This document shows, one piece after another, positions 33,942-42,793 of a stretch of 64,000 nt of DNA. The stretch is from Chloroflexota bacterium. GTDB lineage: Bacteria; Chloroflexota; Limnocylindria; Limnocylindrales; CSP1-4. Within the stretch, counting starts at the first letter, position 1; each line of letters opens with the position of its first letter. Under the pieces are notes generated by a model. That model saw only the letters and a list, made by a program, of their open reading frames with translations. It made no database searches and had not been told where the DNA came from. The translations under genes were made by a program, and so were the position numbers. The stretch lies in the NCBI GenBank assembly GCA_016191395.1, contig JACPOS010000013.1:1-64000 (forward strand). Reading direction: 5' to 3'.

Positions 33942-33950
33942 ACACTAGCA
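33942..33950 (-). promoter_or_regulatory. extended -10 promoter of the sortase-like gene, leaderless geometry
   Basis: On the minus strand TG-C-TAGTGT (33950-33942) is followed by seven bases and then the GTG start at 33934. Initiation would fall at the start codon. No ribosome site is visible. Confidence 0.45.
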
Positions 33951-34019
33951 TCTGACCCCGGTGCACTCGGTCGACGGACCCACCCGTGCTTGGGACGGGC
34001 GTGATAGCGGGGCGTAGGG

Positions 34020-35519
34020 CTACCCGCCGATGGCCCGGGCGGCCCGGCCCACGATGTCCAGGAACGGTCCCGGGATCAGGCCCAGCACAACGGTGAGGAC
34101 GCTCGCGACCACGAGCCCGCCCCACATCAGCCGGCCGTGGGCCATGGCCGCGTCCTCCGAACGCGGCTCGCGCATGAACATGTAGACGACGACCCGCAGG
34201 TAGTAGAACGCCGCCGCGGCGGCGTTGATGACCGCGATGACGGCAAGGATGCCCACGGCCGTGTAGCCCGCGTTGCCGGCCTGGACCGCCGCGAGGATCA
34301 CGTACGCCTTCGCGAAGAAGCCCGCGGTCGGCGGGATCCCGGTGAGCGACAGCAGGAAGAGGGTCATGAGGATCGCGAGCCACGGCTCGCGACGCCCGAG
34401 CCCGGCGAAGGTATCGAGCCCCGAGGTCACGCCCGCACGACGCTGGATCGCCGCGACCACGGCGAACGCACCGAGGTTCATGACCGAATACGCGGCGCCG
34501 TAGTAGAGCAGGCCCTCCAGGCCCTCGATCCGGCCCGCGGCGAACGCCGCGAGACCCACGAGCATGTACCCGGTGTGCGCGATGGAGGAGTACGCGAGCA
34601 TCCGCTTCACGTTCGACTGGGTCAGGGCCACGAGGTTGCCGAGGGTCATCGTGAACACGGCGAGGATGATCACGACCTGGAGCCAGTCCACTCGGAGCGG
34701 CCCGAGGGCATCCACGAACAGCCGGAGGATCAGCGCGAACGCGCCGACCTTGGGCCCGACGGACAGGTAGCCGGTCACGGGGGTCGGCGAGCCCTGGTAC
34801 GCGTCCGGCGTCCAGTAGTGGAACGGGACGGCCGCGATCTTGAAGGCGACGCCGGTGGTCAGGAAGCCGAGGCCCAGCACCAGCGCCGGCGCCAGCGCGC
34901 CCCCGCCGGCCACCGCGGCCGCGAGGGCGCCGCTCACGCCCTCGATGCTCGTGGTCCCGGTGGCGCCCCACGTGAACGCAAGGCCGAACAGGAAGATCGC
35001 CGAGCTGAACGAGCCCAGGAGGAAGTACTTGATCGCGCCCTCGGTGGAGTAGCCGTCGCTCTTGTGATAGCCCGCGAGCATGTAGCCCGGCAGGACCATG
35101 AGCTCCAGTGCAACGAACAGGACGAGCAGGTCGCCGGCGCCCGAGATGAGCATCGCGCCGGTCATCGCGAACAGCAGGACCATCGCGAACTCGGCCAGGG
35201 GCAGGCCTCGGGCCTCCAGGTAGTCCGGAGCGAAGACGATCGTGAACGCCACGATCCCCACGAAGATCAGGTCCAGGAACGTGGTCAGGCCATCCACGAC
35301 GTACGCGCCGCCGAACGCCAGCACGCGCAGCGTGCCGTCACCGCCGGCCACGGCCTGGCCCGTCGTGAGCGTGAGCGCCGCCACCAGCGCGAGACCGCCG
35401 AGGCTGACGACGAGGACCGGCCCGCGCCTGCCGGGCACGGCGATGTCGACGAGCAGGACTGCGATCGCCACCGAGACGGCCGCGATGAACGGCCCCAGCG
35501 CGAGGATGTCGTTGGGCAT
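34020..35519 (-). CDS. nuoN: NADH-quinone oxidoreductase subunit N (499 aa)
   Basis: NuoN is one of three antiporter-like proton-pumping subunits in the membrane arm of complex I. About 14 helices are seen, with the conserved core YLLLGSFSSAIFLFGLAF and KIAAVPFHYWTPDAYQGSPTPVTGYLS holding the key lysines, followed by KRMLAYSSIAHTGYMLVG. The ATG at 35519 overlaps the nuoM stop by one base (TGATG). It is the last gene of the complex I operon. Confidence 0.96.
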   Translation of the reverse strand: MPNDILALGPFIAAVSVAIAVLLVDIAVPGRRGPVLVVSLGGLALVAALTLTTGQAVAGGDGTLRVLAFGGAYVVDGLTTFLDLIFVGIVAFTIVFAPDYLEARGLPLAEFAMVLLFAMTGAMLISGAGDLLVLFVALELMVLPGYMLAGYHKSDGYSTEGAIKYFLLGSFSSAIFLFGLAFTWGATGTTSIEGVSGALAAAVAGGGALAPALVLGLGFLTTGVAFKIAAVPFHYWTPDAYQGSPTPVTGYLSVGPKVGAFALILRLFVDALGPLRVDWLQVVIILAVFTMTLGNLVALTQSNVKRMLAYSSIAHTGYMLVGLAAFAAGRIEGLEGLLYYGAAYSVMNLGAFAVVAAIQRRAGVTSGLDTFAGLGRREPWLAILMTLFLLSLTGIPPTAGFFAKAYVILAAVQAGNAGYTAVGILAVIAVINAAAAAFYYLRVVVYMFMREPRSEDAAMAHGRLMWGGLVVASVLTVVLGLIPGPFLDIVGRAARAIGG

Positions 35520-37168
35520 CAGGCCGCGCCCTCGACGGTCTGGACGGCGGAGCCGCCATCGTCGGTGGGGCGGCGTGGGCGGAGCGCGAGCAGTCGCCAC
35601 GCGATGACTGCGACCACGAAGCCGAGCCCGGCCGCGACCCAGATGGGATCCACGGTGATCGCCGTCCCCTGGCCGACCGCGGCCAGGGCGACCTTCGCGG
35701 GACCCGAGACGAGGTTGAGCAGGATCCCCGGGAACAGGCCGAACACGACCACGAGCGCGCCGAGCGGCGCGAGCGTCAGGATCTCCGTCGCGGTCATGTC
35801 GGAGAGGTGGTGCTTGAGCCCGAGCAGGAACGCCGACGGCTCACCGAGCACGACCCGCTGGAACATCCACAGCAGGTACACGGCGCCCAGGATCATCACG
35901 ACCGCCGCGACCGCCGCGACCCACGGGTTTGCGACGAACGAGCCAATGAGCGTCAGGAACTCGCCGATGAAGCCGGACAGGCCCGGCAGCCCCGCGGAGG
36001 CGAAGACGAAGAATCCGAGGGTCGCGGCATACACGGGGGTGAGGGCCGCCAAGCCCCCCATCTTCGCGATCGTCCGGTCGTGCGTACGTTCGTAGATCAC
36101 GCCGACGAGGAGGAACAGGGCGCCGGTGATCAGGCCGTGATTGACCATCTGGAGGATCGCCCCGTCCATCGCCTGCTCCTGGAACACGAAGATCCCGAGC
36201 GTGACGAAGCCCATGTGGCTGACGGACGAGTAGGCGACGAGCTTCTTGAGGTCCGGCTGGACCATGGCCACGATCGCGCCGTAGATGATCGCGATCAGGC
36301 TGAGCACGATGATCAGCGGCGCATAGGTATGCGACGCATCCGGGTACAGCGACAGGCTGAACCGGATGAACCCGTAGCCACCGAGCTTCAGGAGCACGCC
36401 GGCGAGGATCACGGAGCCGGCGGTCGGCGCTTCCACGTGCGCGTCCGGCAGCCAGGTGTGGAACGGGAACATCGGGACCTTGATCGCGAAGGCAAGGAAG
36501 AACGCGGCGAAGCCCAGGAGCTGGAGCCCGTCGGCGAAGCCGGTGGTGCCGGCATAGGCCTTGAGCGCCTCGAAGTCGAACGCGCCTGCCCAGGCGCCGC
36601 CGTGGGCGCCCTGGTAGGCGAACGCGGTGGCGAGGATCGCCACGAGCATCAGCAACGAGCCGACGAGCGTGTACAGGACGAACTTGATCGTGGCGTAGAT
36701 CCGGTTCGCGCCGCCCCAGATCCCGATGATCAGGTACATCGGGACGAGCACGACCTCCCAGAAGATGTAGAAGAGGAACGTGTCCAGGGCGAGGAACACG
36801 CCGAGCATCCCGACCTCGAGGATCAGGAAGGAGATCATGTATTCCTTGATCCGGGTCTGGATCGGGGCGAAGCTCGCCAGGATGCTGATCCAGGACAGGG
36901 TCGTCGTGAGCACGATGAGCGCCAGCGACAGCCCGTCGATGCCGAGCTTGTACTGGATGCCGAAGATCGGGATCCAGTCCAGCTTCTCGACGAGCTGGAA
37001 GCCCTGCACGCCGGCGCTGAAGCCGACTGCCACCCACAGCGAGATCACCCACGCGATCAGCGATGTCACGAGGGCGAGGATCCGCGCCCAGCGCGCCGGC
37101 GCGAAGCCGATGACGAGCGCGCCGACGAGCGGCGTGAAGACGACCGCGCTCAGGAGTCCGACCGTCAT
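35519..37168 (-). CDS. nuoM: NADH-quinone oxidoreductase subunit M (549 aa)
   Basis: NuoM is an antiporter-like pumping subunit. Landmarks are GIDGLSLALIVLTTTLSWISI, the essential glutamate helix FYIFWEVVLVPMYLIIGIWGG, KVPMFPFHTWLPDAHVEAPT and KKLVAYSSVSHMGFVTLGIF. The ATG at 37168 starts three bases after the nuoL stop. The C-terminal 50 residues after the last core helices are a little longer than usual. It works with NuoL and NuoN in proton translocation. Confidence 0.97.
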   Translation of the reverse strand: MTVGLLSAVVFTPLVGALVIGFAPARWARILALVTSLIAWVISLWVAVGFSAGVQGFQLVEKLDWIPIFGIQYKLGIDGLSLALIVLTTTLSWISILASFAPIQTRIKEYMISFLILEVGMLGVFLALDTFLFYIFWEVVLVPMYLIIGIWGGANRIYATIKFVLYTLVGSLLMLVAILATAFAYQGAHGGAWAGAFDFEALKAYAGTTGFADGLQLLGFAAFFLAFAIKVPMFPFHTWLPDAHVEAPTAGSVILAGVLLKLGGYGFIRFSLSLYPDASHTYAPLIIVLSLIAIIYGAIVAMVQPDLKKLVAYSSVSHMGFVTLGIFVFQEQAMDGAILQMVNHGLITGALFLLVGVIYERTHDRTIAKMGGLAALTPVYAATLGFFVFASAGLPGLSGFIGEFLTLIGSFVANPWVAAVAAVVMILGAVYLLWMFQRVVLGEPSAFLLGLKHHLSDMTATEILTLAPLGALVVVFGLFPGILLNLVSGPAKVALAAVGQGTAITVDPIWVAAGLGFVVAVIAWRLLALRPRRPTDDGGSAVQTVEGAA

Positions 37169-37171
37169 CGC

Positions 37172-39190
37172 CTACCGTCCCAGGATCACGAAGTACGAGC
37201 CGGCCATGGCGATCAGCCCCAGGGCGATGCCGAGCGCGTAGTTCTGCACGCGCCCGGTCTGCACGCGGGCGAGGCCGCCGCCGCTCCGGCGGGTCAGGGC
37301 GCCGATGCCGTTGACGACGCCGTCGACGACGTTGCGGTCGAACCAGGCGAGGGCGTTTGCGATCCGCCCGCCGACCACGACGAAGACGAGGTTGTTGATG
37401 TCGTCGAACCACCAGTTGTTGGCCGACGCGCGGTACAGGAAGGGCACGCGCTTGGTGAGGCTCGCGACGAGGGCTGGCCGGCTGGCGCCCCTGATCGGAC
37501 CGATCTCCACGCCGAACAGTCGCCACGCCGCGAGCATCCCCGCGAGCGCGACCGCGATGCTGATCGCCAGCAGCATTCCATCGATGCCGGCGAGCTGGAA
37601 GGCCTCCTCGCGGCGGCCGAGAATCTCCTGGCCGTGCTCGAAGATGGGCTTGAGGTAGCCCCCGAGCAGGCCCTCGCCCTCCATCCCGAACAGCGGCCCG
37701 AGCGGCGGCCCCGGCCAGGTCAGCGCGATTCCGAGCAGGACCGACGGGATCGCGAGGAGCCAGAGCGGCACCGTCATGGTCCGCGGTGACTCGTGGATCT
37801 TGGGCTCCACGGCCGGGTCCACCCGGCTCTTTCCCCAGAACGTAAGGCCGATGAGCCGGAACATGTAGAACGCCGTCATCACCGCGACGAGGATTCCGAT
37901 CGCCCAGACCCACTGGAATCCGAGCTTGAAGCTCTCGCCAAGGATCTCGTCCTTGCTGAAGAACGCCGCGAGGGGCGGGATCCCGGACATCGCGATCGCG
38001 CCGATGAGCATGGTTCGGTACGTGTGCGGGAGCTTCTTCCGGAGGCCGCCCATCTTCCGCATGTCCTGTTCGTCGTGGACGGCATGGATCACGGATCCCG
38101 ACGCGAGGAACAGCAATCCCTTCGTGAAGCCCTGCGCCATGAGGTGGAAGATCGCCGCCGTAAAGGCGCCGACCCCGAGGGCGGCGAACATGTAGCCGAG
38201 CTGGCTCAGGGTCGAATATGCGAGCACGCGCTTGATGTCCGTCTGGGTCAGCGCGATCGATGCGGCGAGGATCGCGGTGAAGATGCCGATCGCCGCGACG
38301 AACGCCATGGCCTCCGGCGCGCTGGCGAAGATCGGGTTGGCACGGGCGACGAGGTAGACGCCCGCGTTGACCATCGTCGCGGCATGGATCAGCGCGGAGA
38401 CCGGCGTCGGGCCCTCCATCGCGTCCGGCAGCCAGACGTGCAGCGGGAACTGGGCGCTCTTGCCGACGGCGCCCGCGAAGAGCAGCAGCGCGATGACCCA
38501 GACCGGGATGCCTCCCGCGAACGCCAGGCTTCCGGTCGCGCCCATCGAGGCCGGGCCGACCAGCAGCTCGATCGAGTCGCGGATGTTGAGCGTGCCAGTG
38601 TTGACCCAGATCGCCATGATTCCCAGGGCGAAGCCGACGTCGCCGACGCGGTTCGTGATGAACGCCTTCTTGCTCGCCTCGGCGGCGGTCCGCTTGCGGT
38701 ACCAGAACCCGATCAGCAGGTAGCTCGACAGGCCGACCAGCTCCCAGGCGAGGAACAGCACGAGCCAGCTGTCCGCCAGGACGAGCAGCAGCATCGAGAC
38801 CATGAACAGGTTGAGATAGACGAAGAACCGCCAGTAGCCGGGGTCGTGGCGCATGTAGCCGATCGAGTAGACGTGCACGAGCATGCCGACCGTCGTCACG
38901 ACGACGAGGAGCACGGCGGTCAGGTTGTCGACGAACAAGCCGAAGTCCACCGTGAAGGTCCCCGCCGGGATCCACTGCCAAAGGGTGACCGCGATGCCAT
39001 CGGTGCCGGCGGGCAGCACGTCGTGGAAGGTGGCGATGACGTACATCGCGACCAGCCACGAACCCACCACCGGTGCGACCGGGATCCAGAACGCGTTGAG
39101 CCCGAGCCGCCGCCCCACCAGCGCCGTGACCAGGAAGCCCGTGAGCGGCAGCGCGATGATCAGGAAGACGAGCATCTGGTGGAGCGTCAT
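37172..39190 (-). CDS. nuoL: NADH-quinone oxidoreductase subunit L (672 aa)
   Basis: NuoL is the distal antiporter-like subunit with the long amphipathic helix that runs along the membrane arm. Conserved blocks are GLFVDNLTAVLLVVVTTVGMLVHVYSIGYM, FLAWELVGLSSYLLIGFW, KSAQFPLHVWLPDAMEGPTPVSALIHAATMVNAGVYL (read as adjoining parts) and DIKRVLAYSTLSQLGYM. Its ATG overlaps the nuoK stop (ATGA). The length is in the normal range of 610-680. Confidence 0.97.
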   Translation of the reverse strand: MTLHQMLVFLIIALPLTGFLVTALVGRRLGLNAFWIPVAPVVGSWLVAMYVIATFHDVLPAGTDGIAVTLWQWIPAGTFTVDFGLFVDNLTAVLLVVVTTVGMLVHVYSIGYMRHDPGYWRFFVYLNLFMVSMLLLVLADSWLVLFLAWELVGLSSYLLIGFWYRKRTAAEASKKAFITNRVGDVGFALGIMAIWVNTGTLNIRDSIELLVGPASMGATGSLAFAGGIPVWVIALLLFAGAVGKSAQFPLHVWLPDAMEGPTPVSALIHAATMVNAGVYLVARANPIFASAPEAMAFVAAIGIFTAILAASIALTQTDIKRVLAYSTLSQLGYMFAALGVGAFTAAIFHLMAQGFTKGLLFLASGSVIHAVHDEQDMRKMGGLRKKLPHTYRTMLIGAIAMSGIPPLAAFFSKDEILGESFKLGFQWVWAIGILVAVMTAFYMFRLIGLTFWGKSRVDPAVEPKIHESPRTMTVPLWLLAIPSVLLGIALTWPGPPLGPLFGMEGEGLLGGYLKPIFEHGQEILGRREEAFQLAGIDGMLLAISIAVALAGMLAAWRLFGVEIGPIRGASRPALVASLTKRVPFLYRASANNWWFDDINNLVFVVVGGRIANALAWFDRNVVDGVVNGIGALTRRSGGGLARVQTGRVQNYALGIALGLIAMAGSYFVILGR

Positions 39191-39504
39191 CGGCGCATCG
39201 CGTCGTACTCGTCCACCAGCGGCGTCTTGCGGTTGCGGAAGATCGCGATGACGATCGCGAGGCCCACGGTCGCCTCGGCTGCGGCCACCGCCATGACCAT
39301 CAACGCGATGATCGCGCCATCGAGCTGCAGGCTGGGGATGAACGCGCCGAACGCCACGATGGCGAGATTCACCGCGTTGAGCATGAGCTCGATGGACATG
39401 AGCATGGAGATCGCGTTGCGGCGCGCGAGGAACCCGAACGTGCCGATCGCGAACAGCATCCCCGACAGCGTCAGGTAGAAGTTCAGGTCGTTGGCGAGGC
39501 CCAT
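39187..39504 (-). CDS. nuoK: NADH-quinone oxidoreductase subunit K (105 aa)
   Basis: NuoK is a three-helix membrane-arm subunit. The family signature is LARRNAISMLMSIELMLNAVNL, with the functional glutamate in helix 2 (SIELMLN) and the second glutamate in AAAEATVGLAI. The ATG at 39504 overlaps the nuoJ stop by one base; longer upstream frames are antisense to nuoJ. The normal family length is about 100. Confidence 0.96.
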   Translation of the reverse strand: MGLANDLNFYLTLSGMLFAIGTFGFLARRNAISMLMSIELMLNAVNLAIVAFGAFIPSLQLDGAIIALMVMAVAAAEATVGLAIVIAIFRNRKTPLVDEYDAMRR

Positions 39505-40088
39505 CAGGCGCCCTTCTCGCGCTTGGCGAGGAAGACGCCGCCGATCACGGCGGCGAGGAGCAGCACGCCGACTGCCTCGAGCACCAGCACGTAGTTCTGG
39601 AACAGCGCATGGGCGACGTACACGGTCGCGGAACGGATGTGCTCGGAGACCTCGCCCCAGCTCGTTCCGAAGGCGGCCACGGACACCAGGACCGCGATCA
39701 CGATCGCCGCGATCGCTGCGGGTGCGGCCTGCGTCTGGAACGTGAGTCGGGCGCTGCCCACCTTCTCCTGGGTGAGCATGATCGCGAACAGGATCAGGAC
39801 GCTGATCGCGCCGATGTACACGATCACCTGGGCGGCCGCGACCATCGGCGCGCCGAGCGAGACGTACAGGCCGGCGAGCGACAGGAAGCACACGATCATC
39901 GCCAGGCCGCAGCGGATGATGTCGCGCATGGACACGACCGCGATGCCCGCGGCGATCATCAGCGTGGCGAGGCCGGCGACGAGCGCGTCGTCGAACGAGC
40001 CGCCAAGGAGGATCAGCACGATCAGGGCAGGCGTGGTGACGATCGCGCCGGCCACCGCCGCGGCGATGAGATACAGCCAGGCTCGCAT
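39504..40088 (-). CDS. nuoJ: NADH-quinone oxidoreductase subunit J (194 aa)
   Basis: NuoJ is a five-helix subunit at the junction between hydrophilic and membrane arms. The diagnostic helix 3 block is VAAAQVIVYIGAISVLILFAIML. The start is ATG 40088, eight bases after the stop of the flavoprotein fusion gene. The N-terminus MRAWLYLIAAAVAGAIVTT is a slightly longer leader helix than in many homologues. Confidence 0.94.
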   Translation of the reverse strand: MRAWLYLIAAAVAGAIVTTPALIVLILLGGSFDDALVAGLATLMIAAGIAVVSMRDIIRCGLAMIVCFLSLAGLYVSLGAPMVAAAQVIVYIGAISVLILFAIMLTQEKVGSARLTFQTQAAPAAIAAIVIAVLVSVAAFGTSWGEVSEHIRSATVYVAHALFQNYVLVLEAVGVLLLAAVIGGVFLAKREKGA

Positions 40089-40096
40089 GCGGTCGG

Positions 40097-42793
40097 CTAC
40101 TTCAGGTGGGCGTGCGCGCCGCCGCCGGACTCGCCGTGCGAGTGCCCACGTTCGAGCGTTGCCGGCAGGACGGTGAGCAGGCGGTCCGACTGGACGTAGC
40201 GGCCCGCGTCGATTGCCCGCTGAAGCCAGTCGCGCTCCTTGCGGATGTACGTGACCTCGGTCTCGCGATCCACCTGGGCCATGGCCATCAGGTCGATCAT
40301 CGGCTCCTCGCGGCTGGAGTGGGCGAGCTCGAACTCGCCGCCGTCGCGGAGCGCGTCGTACGGACAGGCATCCACGCAGATGCCGCACAGGATGCAGCGG
40401 CTCTCGTCCACCTCATACTTCTGGAGGACGCGCGGCTTGGGCATGAGCGCGCCCGTCGGGCACGTCTCCGCGCAGCGCCCGCAGGACACGCACGGCGTGT
40501 CGTTGAGGCTCATGTCCAGCGGCGTCGTGACGAGGGTGTCGAAGCCGATCCGCATGAAGTCGTAGCACGCGGCCCCCACGACCTCGGAGCAGACCTGCGC
40601 GCACCGGCCGCAGTCGATGCAGCGCGACGGCTCGCGCAGGATGAAGGCGTGGGAATCGTCGCGGACGTAGTCGTGGTTGATGCCCGTGAACCGGTTCTCG
40701 TTGACCGAGCGGAGGCCCGCGCCGTCGTGCGCGTTCGGCTCCAGGGTCGTGAGGGTGGTGCCGTACTCGATCCCGAGGCGGCGCAGGTCGCAGTAGCCGA
40801 TGGCCTCGCACGTGCACTGGAGGCAGCGCGTGGATTCGGCGACGATCTCCTCGCGGGAGTACGGGATCTCGTACTCCACGTAGTTGTGGTTGCGCTCCTC
40901 GGCGTCCATGGCCTTGAGCCGGTAGCGCGGCTCCTTCACCTCGGCGGTGAACGGCACGATGGACAGGAACTCCGGCTGCGGCTCGGCGAGTGTCTGGCGA
41001 GTGCGGATCGCGGCCAGGTCGTTGCCGCGCAGGAACGCGTCCACCGCGTACGCGGAGCGGCGGCCCTCGGCGATCGCCTGGACCACCGTCGCCGCGCCGA
41101 CCCGGACGTCGCCCGTCGCGAACACGCCGGTGCGGCCGGTCTCGAAGGTCACGGCGTCGGCCTGGAGGCGGCGGTTCTTGGTCGCCTTGGTGCCCTGCGA
41201 GCCCGGGCCCATCCACGTCAGCTCCGGCCCCTGGCCGATGGCGAGCAGGACGCGGTCGCACGGGATGATGAACTCCGTGCCGGGCGCAGGCTCCGGCCGG
41301 CGGCGTCCTGACGCGTCGGGCGCGCCGAGGGCCATCCGGATGAACTCGACGCCGGTGACGTTGTTGTCCTTGTCCGTCACCACCCGAACGGGGCCGGCCT
41401 GGAAGATCGCGGTGACGCCCTCCTCGATCGCTTCGTGGACCTCGTTGGACGCCGGCATGTCCTTCATGTCGCGGCGATAGACGAGGGTCACTTCCTTCGC
41501 GCCCTGGCGGATTGACGTGCGCGAGCAGTCCATGGAGGTGAAGCCGCCACCGATGACGACGACGCGCTTGCCCTTGTGCCCCGGGTACGGGAGGCCGAGG
41601 GTGGCGGTGCGCAGGTACTCCAGGCCGTCGAGGACCTCAGGTGCGTCCTCGCCGGGGATGCCCAGCTTGTTCGTGTCGTAGCAGCCGATCGCGATGACCA
41701 CCGCATCGAAGCCCTGGTATTGAAGGTCGTCCAGGGTGAAGTCGCGGCCCAGGCCCTGGTTGCAGACGATCCTGCCGCCGAGCCGGGTCACGCTCTCGTA
41801 CTCGGCCTCGAGCACCTCGACCTTGGGCAGGCGGTACTGCGGGATGCCGTAGCGAAGCATCCCGCCGGGGGCCGGGTCGCGCTCGAACACGGTGACGTCG
41901 TGGCCGGCGAGCAGCAGGTAGTAGGCCGCGGCCATGCCGGCCGGGCCGGAGCCGATGACGGCCGCGCGGCGGCCCGTCGCGGGCTGGCGATCGAACGGGA
42001 GCGGCGGGTCGACGTCCTCGTCCAGCATCGACTTGATGACCATGTCGCCCGCGTACCGGTGGCTGTCGCGGATCGCGATCGCCTCGTCCACCTCGTCGCG
42101 GCGGCAGTGGTCCTCGCACGGGGCGGGGCACACGCGCCCGAGCACGGAGGGGAACGGGATCGTCCGCTTGAAGATCCGGGTGGACTCGCGGAAGTTGCCC
42201 TCGGCGTTCTGCTTGAGGAAGCCCGGGATGTCGATGTGGCTGGGGCACTTGTTCTGGCAGGGCGGCAGGCAGTACGCGTTGTGGTCGGAGAAGATCAGCT
42301 CCAGGTTGGTGCGCCGCAGCCGGCGGACCTCCTCGGTCTGGGTCTGGACCTTCATGCCGTCCTCGCACGTGCGCGAGCACGAGATCGGCGGATGGTCCTC
42401 GCCCTCCACCTCGACCACGCACATGCGGCACGCCCCGAAGCCCGGCAGCTTGGGCTCGTAGCACAGGGTGGGGATCTCGATGCCGTTGTCGCGGCAGACC
42501 TCGAGGATCGTCTGGCCCTCCAGGCCCTCGATCGTGCGCCCGTCGACCTCGATCCGGATGCGCGGGGTGGACTGCGGGCGCTGCGGCGCTTGGGTCGTGA
42601 TGAGACGCTCGGCGTGCGAGTCCTCCAGGGGCACGAGCGTGTCCCGCTTGATCGGCTGATCGGGGCGGCTCTCGCCGCGGGCCTCGTGGTCGCGGGGCAC
42701 GTGCGGCGCCGGGCGCTCGCCAGCACCGCTGCCGCCGCTGCGTGACGCGGCGGGGCTCACCTCGCTCGGGGGCCGTTCGATCAGGTCGGTCAT
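40097..42793 (-). CDS. NuoG-position fusion: [2Fe-2S] domain + GltD-like flavoprotein + polyferredoxin (898 aa)
   Basis: After a disordered N-terminus, residues 78-155 form a NuoG-type [2Fe-2S] domain (Cys111, Cys122, Cys125, Cys139). Residues 170-235 hold the GltD-type cysteines (175, 179, 183; 222, 226, 230). The FAD motif VIGSGPAGMAAA (279-290) and a second nucleotide site VVVIGGGFTSMD follow, as in the NADPH-binding small subunit of glutamate synthase. The C-terminus has three [4Fe-4S] motifs: CIDCGRCAQVC, CVSCGRCAETCP and CILCGICVDACP. The molybdopterin-fold domain of NuoG is absent. It sits exactly where nuoG belongs, overlapping nuoF (ATGA). I infer that it feeds NAD(P)H electrons into the complex. 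Confidence 0.85.
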   Translation of the reverse strand: MTDLIERPPSEVSPAASRSGGSGAGERPAPHVPRDHEARGESRPDQPIKRDTLVPLEDSHAERLITTQAPQRPQSTPRIRIEVDGRTIEGLEGQTILEVCRDNGIEIPTLCYEPKLPGFGACRMCVVEVEGEDHPPISCSRTCEDGMKVQTQTEEVRRLRRTNLELIFSDHNAYCLPPCQNKCPSHIDIPGFLKQNAEGNFRESTRIFKRTIPFPSVLGRVCPAPCEDHCRRDEVDEAIAIRDSHRYAGDMVIKSMLDEDVDPPLPFDRQPATGRRAAVIGSGPAGMAAAYYLLLAGHDVTVFERDPAPGGMLRYGIPQYRLPKVEVLEAEYESVTRLGGRIVCNQGLGRDFTLDDLQYQGFDAVVIAIGCYDTNKLGIPGEDAPEVLDGLEYLRTATLGLPYPGHKGKRVVVIGGGFTSMDCSRTSIRQGAKEVTLVYRRDMKDMPASNEVHEAIEEGVTAIFQAGPVRVVTDKDNNVTGVEFIRMALGAPDASGRRRPEPAPGTEFIIPCDRVLLAIGQGPELTWMGPGSQGTKATKNRRLQADAVTFETGRTGVFATGDVRVGAATVVQAIAEGRRSAYAVDAFLRGNDLAAIRTRQTLAEPQPEFLSIVPFTAEVKEPRYRLKAMDAEERNHNYVEYEIPYSREEIVAESTRCLQCTCEAIGYCDLRRLGIEYGTTLTTLEPNAHDGAGLRSVNENRFTGINHDYVRDDSHAFILREPSRCIDCGRCAQVCSEVVGAACYDFMRIGFDTLVTTPLDMSLNDTPCVSCGRCAETCPTGALMPKPRVLQKYEVDESRCILCGICVDACPYDALRDGGEFELAHSSREEPMIDLMAMAQVDRETEVTYIRKERDWLQRAIDAGRYVQSDRLLTVLPATLERGHSHGESGGGAHAHLK

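Noticed and set aside
35841-39059. 1072-codon open frame on the minus strand over nuoM and nuoL
   Set aside because: Same-strand shadow in another frame, rich in Arg/Pro/Gly, covering two certain genes.
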